Origin: Paractinoplanes rishiriensis
GTDB taxonomy: Bacteria; Actinomycetota; Actinomycetes; Mycobacteriales; Micromonosporaceae
Reading direction: 5' to 3'
NCBI RefSeq assembly: GCF_016862375.1
Contig: NZ_BOMV01000013.1
Coordinates: 1 to 64,000, forward strand
DNA: 64,000 nucleotides
In this document: piece by piece, positions 53,789-62,932 of the stretch
Layout of the letters: each line of letters starts with the position of its first letter
Position numbering within the stretch: position 1 is the stretch's first letter
Program-made: the position numbers and the translations under genes
The notes under the pieces: model-generated
What the model was told of the DNA's origin: nothing
The model's database searches: none
What the model saw: only the letters and a program-made list of their open reading frames with translations

Positions 53789-55015
53789 TCAGGGGGTGGG
53801 GAGTGCTCCCGCGTCGATGGCGTCGAGTACTGCGGCGGCGCCGCCGGCTGCGGCCGCGCTGGAGTCCAGGGCCGATGCGATGATCCGGGTGCCGCCGCCG
53901 TGGCCGGCCACCGAGCGGGCCACCAGTTCGCGTTCGGCGTCCGGGATCAGCCATGGTGCCAGGACGGTGAAGTAGCCGCCGAGGGCTACGCACTCCGGGT
54001 TGATCAGGTTGGCCACGATGGAGATGCCGTGGCCCAGGTGCCGGCCGGTGGTGGCCAGCGCGGCGAGGACCTGGGCGTCACCGGCCCGGGCCAGCCGGTG
54101 GATCTCGTCGACGTGCGGGCCGAACTCGGACGGGGACGCCGTGGTCTCGGTGCCCGCGTCGGGCAGCGCGCGGCGGATCAGGCCGCCCAGGCCGGCCAGC
54201 GACTCCAGGCAGCCGCGCCGGCCGCAGGCGCACGGCGGGCCGGACGGGTCGATCGGCAGGTGGCCGAACTCGCCGGCGAAGCCGCGCCCGCCGCGCAGCA
54301 GCCGGCCGTCGCAGATGATGCCGGCCCCGATGCCCGCGCCGCCGGCCAGGTAGACCAGGTTGCCGGTGCTGCCCTGGCCGCCGAAGCGCTGCTCGGCCAG
54401 CACCGCGAGGTTGGCGTCGTTCTCCACCAGCAGCGGGTAGGCCGGCTCGTTGAGTGCGCTCAGCAGGGACTTGCGCAGGTCGACCTCGTGCCAGCCGAGG
54501 GCCGGCGCGAGTTCGACGACGCCGTCCGCGTCGACCAGGCCGGGCAGGCCGACGGTCAGGCCGAGGACCCGGCGCTCCTCGTGCGCCATTTTGGCCACGG
54601 CGCGTTTGGCGAGCGCGGCCAGCGAGGCGATCGCCTGCCCGGGGCTCGCGGACGCGCCGGTGAACGAGCGGCGCCAGGACAGCAGGCGCTCGCCGGCCAG
54701 GTCGAGGGCGACCGCGGTGAGGTAGTCGACGTTCACCTCGAGGCCGATGGCCGCGTACGGGGAGCCGTCCAGCACCAGCATCATGGCGGGCCGCCCGATG
54801 CGGTTCGTGGTCATTCCGACCTCGCGCACCAGCCGGCGTTCGATCAGGTCGGTCACCAGGCTTGAGACGGTCGCCTTGTTGAGGCCGGTGGCGGCGGCGA
54901 TGTCAGCGCGCGAACAGGGCGCGTTGATCCGGAGATGCCGCAGGACGACGGCGAGGTTGGTGGCCCGTACGTCGGCGAAATCCGCGGGTTGTGGCCCGCT
55001 GTCCCTCGTGATCAC
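53789..55015 (-). CDS. ROK-family transcriptional repressor
   Basis: A 408-residue ROK repressor. The winged helix-turn-helix near residues 30-75 reads SRADIAAATGLNKATVSSLVTDLI; the sugar-kinase-like domain contains a GLEVNVDYLTAVALDLAG phosphate loop and the zinc site CACGRRGCLE, with GGAGIGAGIICDG. GTG at 55015 has GGAGG six bases upstream and is favoured over the TTG just before it. It is divergent from the GH42-GH74-GH95 operon and is the probable repressor of that operon. Confidence 0.87.
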   Translation of the reverse strand: MITRDSGPQPADFADVRATNLAVVLRHLRINAPCSRADIAAATGLNKATVSSLVTDLIERRLVREVGMTTNRIGRPAMMLVLDGSPYAAIGLEVNVDYLTAVALDLAGERLLSWRRSFTGASASPGQAIASLAALAKRAVAKMAHEERRVLGLTVGLPGLVDADGVVELAPALGWHEVDLRKSLLSALNEPAYPLLVENDANLAVLAEQRFGGQGSTGNLVYLAGGAGIGAGIICDGRLLRGGRGFAGEFGHLPIDPSGPPCACGRRGCLESLAGLGGLIRRALPDAGTETTASPSEFGPHVDEIHRLARAGDAQVLAALATTGRHLGHGISIVANLINPECVALGGYFTVLAPWLIPDAERELVARSVAGHGGGTRIIASALDSSAAAAGGAAAVLDAIDAGALPTP

Positions 55016-55082
55016 CAATGACCTCCGCGGGCCCCGTAACGCAGGCGGAACGGGGCTTGTGGGGGCGGGAGGCCCCGACTAC

Positions 55083-55108
55083 GTTTGTTTCAACATTTGT
55101 TTGTTTAG
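55083..55108. promoter_or_regulatory. AT-rich promoter/operator of the GH42 operon
   Basis: A rare AT-rich patch with repeated TTTGTTT words (55084-55090 and 55096-55106) lies between the divergent ROK and GH42 genes. Such runs are common in ROK binding sites. Confidence 0.55.
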
Positions 55109-55144
55109 AAGCCCAACTAAAGGTAACACAAGCGAGGACCCCAG

Positions 55145-56848
55145 ATGATCCACTTCGGTGGTGACTACAACCCGGAACAGTGGCCCGAGAAGGTCTGGGC
55201 CGACGACGTCGAGCTCATGCTCCGGGCCGGGGTCAACCTGGTGACCGTCGGGGTGTTCTCCTGGTCACGGCTGCAGCCGGGTCCCGGCGAGTTCGACTTC
55301 GGCTGGCTCGACCGGGTGCTCGGGCTGCTCGGCGACGCGGGGATCGGCGTCTGCCTGGCCACCCCGACCGCGTCGCCGCCGCCGTGGTTCACCCGCGCGC
55401 ACCCGGACTCGATGCCGGTCACGGCGGAAGGCGTACGACTCACCCACGGCTCGCGGGACACCTACTGCGTCAATGCGCCGGCCTACCGGGAGGCGAGCTT
55501 GCGGATCGCGCGCGAGCTGGGCGGGCGCTATGCAAACCATGGAGCCGTACGCCTCTGGCACGTGCACAACGAATACGGCACCACCTGCTTCTGCGACCGG
55601 TGCGCCGCCGCGTTCCGGCTCTGGCTGGCCGACCGGTACGGCGACGTGGCCGCGCTCAACGACGCGTGGAGCACCGACTTCTGGTCGCAGCGGTACGGCA
55701 GCCTGGACGAGGTGCAGCCGCCGCGCGCCACGCAGTACCTGCACAACCCGGCGCAGCTGCTCGACTACCGCCGCTTCGTCTCGGACGCGCTGCTGAGCCA
55801 CTACCTGGATCAGCGTGCTGTCCTGCAGGAAAGCGCTATCCCGGTGACCACCAACTTCGTGCTCGGCGGCTGGGTGCCGGTCGACCACGCCCGGTGGGCC
55901 CGCGAGGTCGACCTGGTGGCGATCGACGACTACCCGCCCACGGTCGAGGACCACGTCGCGCACCGGGCGTTCTCGGCCGACATGGCCCGCGGCTGGGCCC
56001 GCGCGGCCGGCCACGAGGACGGGCGTTGGGTGCTGATGGAGCACGCGCCGGGCGCCGTGCACGACCGGGCCGGTGGCGCGGTGCGACCCCTGCCGCCGGG
56101 CGGGATCCGGGACGCCGCCGAGGCCTACCTGGAGCGGGGCGCCACCGGAGTCATGTACTTCCAGTGGCGGGCCAGCCGGGGCGGCGCCGAGCAGTGGCAC
56201 CCCGGGATGGTCCCGCACCAGGGCCCGGACACGCCGGTATACGCCGAGATCAGCGCGCTCGGCACGTCGCTCGCCGGTCGCACGCCCGAGGTCGTCACCC
56301 CGGCGACCGCCCTGATCTTCGACGAGCAGACCATGTGGGCGTGGCAGGCGCCGCACCTGCCCACCCACAACGTCGACTACGAGGCCGTCTGCCGCCGCTG
56401 GCACCGCGCGCTCGGCGGCCCGGTCGACGTGCTGCCGCTGTCCGCGCCGCTGGCCGGCTACGACCTCGTGGTGGCACCGCTGCTCTACCTGCTGCCGCCG
56501 GCCGGGCACGCGGCCCTGCGCGACTACGTGCGCGGCGGCGGCACGCTCGTCCTCACCTTCGCCAGCGGGCTGGCCGACGAGAGTTGCCGGGTCACACCCG
56601 GCGCGCTCGACGACCTGATCGGCGCCCGCATCATCCGGCACACACCCCTGGTGCCGGCCGAAACCGTGGCCCTCGCCGGTGACAACGCCGGGCGGCTCTG
56701 GTTCGACGACCTGGAGCCGGCCGGCGCGTCGGTGCTGCTGCGGACGGCCGACGGCCGGCCAGCGGTCATCGAGCATCGGTACGGCGCCGGCCTGGTCCGC
56801 TATCACGCCACCGATCTCGAAGATCTCTCCTTCCTAACGGAGGAATAG
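55145..56848 (+). CDS. GH42-family beta-galactosidase
   Basis: Cytosolic family 42 beta-galactosidase of 567 residues. HFGGDYNPEQWPEKVW opens the barrel, the acid/base Glu lies in HVHNEYG, a cysteine cluster (CFCDRC) forms the usual zinc site, and the nucleophile Glu is in VLMEHAPGAV. The trimerisation domain follows, but the protein ends near residue 567 and lacks most of the C-terminal beta domain of typical members of about 650-690 residues. ATG at 55145 follows GAGG at a spacing of 7 nt. First gene of the GH42-GH74-GH95 operon. It would remove galactose from xyloglucan side chains. Confidence 0.88.
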   Translation: MIHFGGDYNPEQWPEKVWADDVELMLRAGVNLVTVGVFSWSRLQPGPGEFDFGWLDRVLGLLGDAGIGVCLATPTASPPPWFTRAHPDSMPVTAEGVRLTHGSRDTYCVNAPAYREASLRIARELGGRYANHGAVRLWHVHNEYGTTCFCDRCAAAFRLWLADRYGDVAALNDAWSTDFWSQRYGSLDEVQPPRATQYLHNPAQLLDYRRFVSDALLSHYLDQRAVLQESAIPVTTNFVLGGWVPVDHARWAREVDLVAIDDYPPTVEDHVAHRAFSADMARGWARAAGHEDGRWVLMEHAPGAVHDRAGGAVRPLPPGGIRDAAEAYLERGATGVMYFQWRASRGGAEQWHPGMVPHQGPDTPVYAEISALGTSLAGRTPEVVTPATALIFDEQTMWAWQAPHLPTHNVDYEAVCRRWHRALGGPVDVLPLSAPLAGYDLVVAPLLYLLPPAGHAALRDYVRGGGTLVLTFASGLADESCRVTPGALDDLIGARIIRHTPLVPAETVALAGDNAGRLWFDDLEPAGASVLLRTADGRPAVIEHRYGAGLVRYHATDLEDLSFLTEE

Positions 56849-56850
56849 AA

Positions 56851-59145
56851 GTGCCAACCCCAGGAGTGTCCCGCCGCGGCCTGCTCGGCCTCGGCGCGGC
56901 CGCCTCGGTCGCGGCTGCGCTGCCCGCGACCCCAGCCTTTGCCGCCGCCCCCCGCTACCGCTGGAATAACGCCGTCATCGTCGGCGGCGGCTTCGTCCCC
57001 GGCATCGTCTTCAACCAGCGCGAACGCGGCCTCGTGTACGCGCGCACCGACATCGGCGGCCTGTACCGCCGCAACCCCCGCACCCGCGAGTGGATCCCGC
57101 TGCTGGACTGGGTGGGCTGGGACCGCTGGGGCCACACCGGCGTGATCAGCGTGGCCACCGACGAGGTCGACCCGGACCGGGTGTACGCGGCGGTCGGCAC
57201 GTACACGGTCGAGTCCTGGGACCCGACCAACGGCGCCGTGCTCTGCTCGCGCGACCGCGGGCGCACCTGGACCACCAGCCCGCTGCCGTTCCGGCTGGGC
57301 GGCAACATGCCCGGTCGCGGCATCGGCGAGCGCATGGTCGTCGACCCGAGCCGCAACAGCATCCTGTACCTGGGCGTGCGCGGCGGCTTCGGGCTGTGGC
57401 GCAGCACCGACTCCGGCCGGAACTGGGCGCAGGTCACCTCGTTCCCGAATGTGGGCAACGTGATCCCGGACCCGAACGACGTGGGCGGCTACAACGGCGA
57501 CAACGCCGGCGTGCTGCAGACGATCTTCGACAAGCGCGGCACCCGCCGGGGCCAGGCCACCAGGACGATCTATGTGACGGTGGCCGACCGGGAGAACAAC
57601 CTCTACCGTTCCACCGACGCCGGCCGGACCTGGGCCCGGGTGCCCGGACAGCCCACCGGGTACATCCCGCACAAGGCCGTCTTCGACGCCACCAAGGGCT
57701 ACCTCTACCTGGCCACCAGCGACACCGTTGGCCCGTACGACGGGGCCAAGGGCGACGTGTGGCGGCTGGACACCGCGACCGGCACCTGGACCTGCATCAG
57801 CCCGGTGCCCTCCACGTCGGACGCCAACACGTTCGGTTACTCGGGGCTGACCATCGACCGGCAGAACCCGGACACCCTGGTGGTGGCCGCGCAGATCATG
57901 TGGTGGCCGGACGTCCAGATGTGGCGCTCGACGGACGGCGGCGCGTCCTGGACCGCGGCCTGGGACTGGGGCGCCTACCCGGAACGTACCCGCAGGTACT
58001 CCCTCGACATTTCCGATTCGCCGTGGCTAACCTGGAACGCCACCCCGGCACTGCCGGAAATCGCGCCGAAGCTGGGCTGGATGACCGAGGCCGTCGAGAT
58101 CGACCCCTTCGACTCCGACCGGTTCCTGTACGGCACCGGCGCGACGATTTACGGCTCGGACAACCTCACGGCCTGGGACACCGGTGGCACGGTCGACATC
58201 ACGGTGCGCGCACACGGCCTCGAGGAGGTCTCGGTGAACTGCCTGATCAGTCCTTCGGTGGGCGCGCATGTCTACTCCGGGGTCAAGGACGTCGGCGGGT
58301 TCGCGCACCACGACTTCGACCGGGCGTCGCAGATGTTCGCCGACCCGACGCTGAGCAACACGGCCGGCCTCGACTTCGCCGAACTGGCACCGGCCACCCT
58401 GGTGCGCGCCGGCGCCGGCAACCCGGCCGGGCTGGCCGTCTCCACCGACAGTGGCGCCACCTGGACCGCGGCCACCGTGCCCGAGGGCGTGACCGGACCC
58501 GGACCGGAGGACCAGGCGGTCTGCATCGCCGCCGACGCCTCCCGGATCGTCTGGTCGCCGGCCGGTGCGCCGGTGGTGGTGACGGCGGACGGCGGGCAGA
58601 CCTGGCAGCCGGTCAGCGGTCTCGAGTCCGGAACGCCGGTCCGAGCCGACCGAGTGAACCCGCGACTCTTCTACGCGTACTCCCAAGGTGTTTTCTCTGT
58701 GAGCCACGACGGAGCCGCCACCTTCGCGCCGAGCCCGGCCACCGGCCTGCCCGCCGAGGGCAACGTGCGGTTCAAGGCGGTGCCCGGCCACGAGGGAGAC
58801 ATCTGGCTGGCCGGCGGGAAGACCGATGGGGTGTACGGGATCTGGCGCTCCACCGACGGCGGCGCCACCTTCACCCGGCTCCCGCGGGTGGACGAGGGCG
58901 ACGTGGTCGGCTTCGGCAAGGCCGCCCGCGGCCGCACCTACCCCGCCGTCTACACCAGCGCGAAGATCGGCGGCGTCCGGGGCATCTTCCGCTCCGACGA
59001 CGCCGGCCGCAGCTGGATTCGACTCAACGACGACCGGCACCAGTACGGCTGGACCGGTAACACCATCACCGGTGACCCACGGATCTTCGGCCGCGTCTAC
59101 GTCGGCACCAACGGCCGTGGCGTCATCTACGGTGACCTGAGCTGA
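56851..59145 (+). CDS. Secreted GH74-type xyloglucanase
   Basis: A 764-residue exported endo-xyloglucanase with a Tat-type leader (SRRGLLGLGAAASVAAAL, cleavage after TPAFAA). The mature part is a twin seven-bladed beta-propeller with repeated Asp-box-like SxDxGxTW motifs (WRSTDSGRNW, YRSTDAGRTW, WRSTDGGASW). YARTDIGGLYR and GWDRWGHTG match GH74 catalytic regions. GTG at 56851 lies 2 nt after the GH42 stop, with GGAGG inside the GH42 end. No carbohydrate-binding module is attached. It is the only enzyme of the locus with an export signal. Confidence 0.88.
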   Translation: MPTPGVSRRGLLGLGAAASVAAALPATPAFAAAPRYRWNNAVIVGGGFVPGIVFNQRERGLVYARTDIGGLYRRNPRTREWIPLLDWVGWDRWGHTGVISVATDEVDPDRVYAAVGTYTVESWDPTNGAVLCSRDRGRTWTTSPLPFRLGGNMPGRGIGERMVVDPSRNSILYLGVRGGFGLWRSTDSGRNWAQVTSFPNVGNVIPDPNDVGGYNGDNAGVLQTIFDKRGTRRGQATRTIYVTVADRENNLYRSTDAGRTWARVPGQPTGYIPHKAVFDATKGYLYLATSDTVGPYDGAKGDVWRLDTATGTWTCISPVPSTSDANTFGYSGLTIDRQNPDTLVVAAQIMWWPDVQMWRSTDGGASWTAAWDWGAYPERTRRYSLDISDSPWLTWNATPALPEIAPKLGWMTEAVEIDPFDSDRFLYGTGATIYGSDNLTAWDTGGTVDITVRAHGLEEVSVNCLISPSVGAHVYSGVKDVGGFAHHDFDRASQMFADPTLSNTAGLDFAELAPATLVRAGAGNPAGLAVSTDSGATWTAATVPEGVTGPGPEDQAVCIAADASRIVWSPAGAPVVVTADGGQTWQPVSGLESGTPVRADRVNPRLFYAYSQGVFSVSHDGAATFAPSPATGLPAEGNVRFKAVPGHEGDIWLAGGKTDGVYGIWRSTDGGATFTRLPRVDEGDVVGFGKAARGRTYPAVYTSAKIGGVRGIFRSDDAGRSWIRLNDDRHQYGWTGNTITGDPRIFGRVYVGTNGRGVIYGDLS

Positions 59146-59156
59146 ACGGGTAACCC

Positions 59157-61592
59157 ATGATCGCCGACGCCCTGACCACCCTCCGCTATCGCGCACCGGC
59201 CGAAGCCTGGACCGATGCGTTACCGCTCGGCAACGGGCGGCTCGGCGCCATGGCGTTCGGCGGCGTCGAGCAGGACCGCTTCCAACTGAACGAGGGAACC
59301 TGCTGGAGCGGCTCACCGGTCACCGCCCGCGGCACCCGGTCCGTCCACGACGGGCCGGGACTGCTGCGGTCCGCCCGCACGGCGCTCGCCGCGGGCGACG
59401 TGCGGGTGGCCGAGGCCCTGCTGCAACGGTTCCAGGGCGGCAACTGCCAGGCCTACCAGCCGCTCGGCGACCTGTGGATCGGCCAGCGCCGGCCCCGCGC
59501 CGACGACGAGCCGGACGCCTACCAGCGCCACCTCGACCTGCGCTCGGCGGTGGCGTCGCACACCTATCACAGCGCGTCCGGCCGGGTCAGCCAGGAGGCG
59601 TGGATCAGCCACGGCGCGCAGGCCCTGGTGATCCGGCGCCGGGTGCAGCAGACCCACAACACCCCGATCCTGCTGCGCCTCACCTCGCCGCACCCGACGG
59701 CGGTGACCAGCACGGTCGTCGGCGGGCTCGACATGGTGGTCCGGATGCCGTCGTCGGTGCCGTCGCATCCCGAGCCGGTGGCGTACGATCCGGCGCCGCA
59801 CGCGGCGGTCACCGCGCTGACCGGCCTGCGGGTGCTCAGCTCCGGGGTCATGACGGCGGCCGGCGAGCAGGTCAAGCTCGACGACGCGGACGAGCTGATC
59901 CTGGTGCTGACCGCGGTCACCGACTACGTCGACCCGCTGACCGCGCCGCACGGCGACGTCGACGCGCTGACCCGCACCCTGCACGACCGGCTGGACGCGC
60001 TGGCCGCGTCGCTGGCGCACCCGGGCGGGTACAACGCGATGCGGGCGGCCCACGAACGCAGTCACGCCCAGCTGTTCTCCCGGGTCGGGCTGCACCTCGG
60101 GGCGCCCCAGGCGGCACCGCGGCTGGACACGGCCGACCGGATCCAGGCGCACGCGGACGGCGAGACCGACCCGGCGCTGGCCGCGCTCCAGTTCCAGTAC
60201 GGGCGCTACCTGATGATCACCGGCTCCCGGCCGGGCGGCCTGCCGGCCAACCTCCAGGGGCTCTGGAACGACCATCTTCGCCCTCCGTGGAACGGCAACT
60301 ACACGACCAACATCAACCTTGAGATGAACTACTGGCCGGCCGAGGTGGCGAACCTGCCCGAGTGCCACCTGCCGCTGCTCGACTGGCTCGGGTTCGCGGC
60401 GCGGAGCGGCAAAGACGTCGCCCGTACGCTGTACGGCCTGGACGGCTGGACCATGCACCACAACTCGGACGCCTGGTGCTTCGGGTTGCCGTCCGGCGTC
60501 GGACACGACGAGGTGAAGTGGTCGTTCTGGCCGCTGGCCGGGGCCTGGCTGAGCCGCCACGTGGCCGACCACTACGACTTCACCCGGGACGTGGACTTCC
60601 TGGCGACCCGGGGCTGGCCGATCCTGCGCGACGCGGCGGCGTTCTGCCTGGACTGGCTGGTGCCGGCCGAGGACGGCTCGCTGGGCACGGCGCCGTCCAC
60701 CTCGCCGGAAAACCAGTACGTGGCGGCGGACGGCCGGCCGGCGGCGGTCACCGCGTCGACCACGGCGGACCTGGTGCTCATCCGCGACCTGCTGACCAAC
60801 GTGGTGCGCCTGTCGGCGGTGCTCACGTCCGCGTTGTCCTCCTCGGATGCCGACCTGTCGGCGGTGCTGCGGTCGGCGTTGTCCTCGTCGGATGCCGACC
60901 TGGTGGCGCGGGCGCAGGCGGCGCTGGCGCGAATCCCGGCCGAGCGCATCGGCGCCGACGGCCGGTTGGCGGAATGGCCGTCGGACGTGGCCGACGCGGA
61001 GCCGTCGCACCGGCACACGTCGCACCTGATCGGCGTCTACCCCGGGCAGAGCGTCACGCCGGACACCACCCCCGCGCTGGCCGAGGCGGCGCGGCTCAGC
61101 CTGGACGCGCGCGGCCCGGAGTCGACCGGGTGGTCCCTGGCGTGGCGGATCGCGCTGCGGGCCCGGCTGCGCGACACGGAAGGTGCGGCCGAGGCGGTGC
61201 GGTACTTCCTGCGGCCGGCGGGGGAGAAGGCCGGCATCTATCTGAACCTGTTCTGCGCGCACCCGCCGTTCCAGATCGACGGGAACTACGGCTTCACGGC
61301 CGGGGTGGCCGAGATGCTGCTGCAGTCGCACGCGACCACCGAGGACGTGACCCACCTGCACCTGCTGCCGGCGTTGCCCGCGGCCTGGTCGGAGGGGGCG
61401 TTCGCGGGCCTGTGCGCACGCGGCGGCGTGACGGTGGACGCGACCTGGAAGGACGGTGTGCTCGAGGAGGTGCGCCTGCTGAGCGCCACGGCGCGGCGGG
61501 TGGTGCTGCGGGCGGGCACGTGGCGGGCCGAGGTGACGACGGAGCCCAAGGTGCCGTACCAGCTGACCATGGCCGCGAGCACCAGCTGTTGA
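59157..61592 (+). CDS. GH95-family alpha-L-fucosidase
   Basis: Family 95 fucosidase of 811 residues without a signal peptide. LPLGNGRLGAMAFGGV and the N-terminal beta domain precede an (alpha/alpha)6 barrel with NINLEMNYWPAE (the catalytic Asn pair), STSPENQY (the Glu) and PPFQIDGNYGFTAG (the Asp). It would remove fucose from xyloglucan oligosaccharides. A 15-residue segment (LSAVLxSALSSSDAD) is tandemly repeated near residues 552-581 between the Glu and Asp motifs, probably lengthening a loop. Third gene of the operon; the stop overlaps the next TTG start. Confidence 0.9.
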   Translation: MIADALTTLRYRAPAEAWTDALPLGNGRLGAMAFGGVEQDRFQLNEGTCWSGSPVTARGTRSVHDGPGLLRSARTALAAGDVRVAEALLQRFQGGNCQAYQPLGDLWIGQRRPRADDEPDAYQRHLDLRSAVASHTYHSASGRVSQEAWISHGAQALVIRRRVQQTHNTPILLRLTSPHPTAVTSTVVGGLDMVVRMPSSVPSHPEPVAYDPAPHAAVTALTGLRVLSSGVMTAAGEQVKLDDADELILVLTAVTDYVDPLTAPHGDVDALTRTLHDRLDALAASLAHPGGYNAMRAAHERSHAQLFSRVGLHLGAPQAAPRLDTADRIQAHADGETDPALAALQFQYGRYLMITGSRPGGLPANLQGLWNDHLRPPWNGNYTTNINLEMNYWPAEVANLPECHLPLLDWLGFAARSGKDVARTLYGLDGWTMHHNSDAWCFGLPSGVGHDEVKWSFWPLAGAWLSRHVADHYDFTRDVDFLATRGWPILRDAAAFCLDWLVPAEDGSLGTAPSTSPENQYVAADGRPAAVTASTTADLVLIRDLLTNVVRLSAVLTSALSSSDADLSAVLRSALSSSDADLVARAQAALARIPAERIGADGRLAEWPSDVADAEPSHRHTSHLIGVYPGQSVTPDTTPALAEAARLSLDARGPESTGWSLAWRIALRARLRDTEGAAEAVRYFLRPAGEKAGIYLNLFCAHPPFQIDGNYGFTAGVAEMLLQSHATTEDVTHLHLLPALPAAWSEGAFAGLCARGGVTVDATWKDGVLEEVRLLSATARRVVLRAGTWRAEVTTEPKVPYQLTMAASTSC
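60810..60899 (+). repeat. Tandem 45-bp in-frame duplication within GH95
   Basis: Positions 60810-60854 and 60855-60899 are near-identical 45-bp units that add 15 codons in frame. They differ at only a few bases, so the duplication is recent. Confidence 0.92.
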
Positions 61593-62230
61593 CCGCCTTC
61601 GACTCGTTGCACCTCGACGCCGTGCCCGACGACGAGGCGCTGCGCCGCGTCTACGAACTCCCCAGCGAGGGGGCCGTGCGCAAGCAGATGACCGAGCTGA
61701 CCGAGCAGACCCGGCAGTTGATCGCCTGCTCGTCGCTGGTCTTCGTGGCGAGTGTGGACGCTTCGGGCAACTGCGACGTCTCGCCGCGGGGCGGCCCCGC
61801 CGGCTTCGTCAGCGTCCTGGACTCGAGAACCGTGGCAATTCCGGACGCGACCGGCAACAAGCGCCTGGACACCCTGCAGAACGTGATCGCGACCGGGCGG
61901 GCCGGACTGCTGTTCGTCATCCCGGGCCGCCCCTCGACGCTCCGGCTGAACGGCCGGGCCTGCGTCTCCACCCGCCCCGACCTGTTGTCCCAGCTGACCG
62001 CCGTGGGCAAGCCGCCGGCCAGTGCGCTGGTGCTGGGGATCGAGGAGGTCTACCCGCACTGCCCGAAGTCGCTGATGCGCGGCGCGGCCTGGAAGCCGGA
62101 CCAGTGGCTGCCGGCCGATGCCCAGCCGACGTCGGCCGAGGTGACCCTGGCCCAGTTGCGGATGCCGGACCTGACGATCGCCGACATCGAGCAGGCCGAG
62201 GCGGACATGCTGAAGTACCGCTACGAGTAG
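61589..62230 (+). CDS. PPOX-class flavin-nucleotide-binding protein (MSMEG_1061-like)
   Basis: A 213-residue pyridoxamine-5-phosphate-oxidase-fold protein of the subgroup with a conserved VFVASVDASGNCDVSPRGG core, IPDATGNKRLDTLQN and EEVYPHCPKSLMRGAAWKPDQW. It probably binds FMN. The TTG at 61589 overlaps the GH95 stop (TTGA), and no other suitable start is in frame, so co-translation with GH95 is likely by position. A link to sugar metabolism is not obvious. Confidence 0.78.
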   Translation: MTAFDSLHLDAVPDDEALRRVYELPSEGAVRKQMTELTEQTRQLIACSSLVFVASVDASGNCDVSPRGGPAGFVSVLDSRTVAIPDATGNKRLDTLQNVIATGRAGLLFVIPGRPSTLRLNGRACVSTRPDLLSQLTAVGKPPASALVLGIEEVYPHCPKSLMRGAAWKPDQWLPADAQPTSAEVTLAQLRMPDLTIADIEQAEADMLKYRYE

Positions 62231-62543
62231 CGGGTCGCGGGCGACCGGCGGCGCGGCGCCCGCCTCGGTAGCTCTGCCGCCACGTCGCCCAGGCCGTCTC
62301 CCGAGGCGGATGTTGTCGAGTTGCTGTTCGGGATAGTTCGTGGACGGCAGCAGACCACCAAGATCTGGCCATGGGGTGGGCGACGGACTTGCGGTGGGGC
62401 CTGACGCTGCCCGGGGGCGGGCCGCGGCTGGGGACGGCAGCACCGCCCGCAGCGGGCGGCACCGGCCGCACCACCCACCCAGGTCGCCGTGTGCCACGGG
62501 ACCGAGCATTACCCGTACCTCTAAGAATGTTGTAGTGGGTTGC
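62231..62543. other. Intergenic gap before the PadR gene
   Basis: About 310 bp with no supported gene. Short frames on both strands are GC-driven. No repeat or strong hairpin was seen before the operator region that starts at 62544. Confidence 0.5.
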
Positions 62544-62566
62544 AATGGTGTGTGAGACACACTATT
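62544..62566. promoter_or_regulatory. Palindromic operator at the PadR promoter
   Basis: GTGTGT-GAG-ACACAC (62548-62562), with flanking AAT/ATT, forms a near-perfect inverted repeat just upstream of the PadR start. PadR regulators often bind such GTGT/ACAC dyads in their own promoters. Confidence 0.72.
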
Positions 62567-62575
62567 GTGATGGGC

Positions 62576-62932
62576 ATGACAATGGATGCGACGCTAGCCG
62601 GGCATCTGCAGGAGTTGCGCCGCGGCACGGTGGTCGTGGCCAGCCTCACCGTGCTGCGGACCCCCGGTTACGGCTATTCGCTGCTCGAGACGCTGAGCGC
62701 GGCGGGCTTTGAGGTTGAGGCCAACACGCTTTATCCGCTGCTGCGCCGGCTCGAGGCGCAGGGGCTGCTGACCAGCGAGTGGAACACCGACGAGCCCCGG
62801 CCGCGGAAGTTCTACCGGACCACTTCGCAGGGTGACGCGGTGGCGGGCGCCCTGCGCACCGAGTGGGCGCGGCTCGACCACGCCGTCAACGACCTCGACG
62901 AAACTGCTATCACCCCTGGGAGCGACAAATGA
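62576..62932 (+). CDS. PadR-family transcriptional regulator
   Basis: A 118-residue PadR regulator. The winged helix shows LRRGTVVVASLTVLRTPGYGYSLLETL and the typical EANTLYPLLRRLEAQGLL, followed by the KFYRTTSQG wing. Three in-frame ATGs (62570, 62576, 62582) are possible; I use 62576, which leaves the palindrome immediately upstream. The stop overlaps the ATG of the membrane protein gene (ATGA). PadR regulators of this type commonly control a co-encoded permease-prefix membrane protein. Confidence 0.85.
   Translation: MTMDATLAGHLQELRRGTVVVASLTVLRTPGYGYSLLETLSAAGFEVEANTLYPLLRRLEAQGLLTSEWNTDEPRPRKFYRTTSQGDAVAGALRTEWARLDHAVNDLDETAITPGSDK

Noticed and set aside
57090-59060. Long alternative plus-strand frame inside the GH74 gene
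   Set aside because: The translation is Arg/Gly/Pro-rich with no motif, and the GH74 frame explains the region fully.
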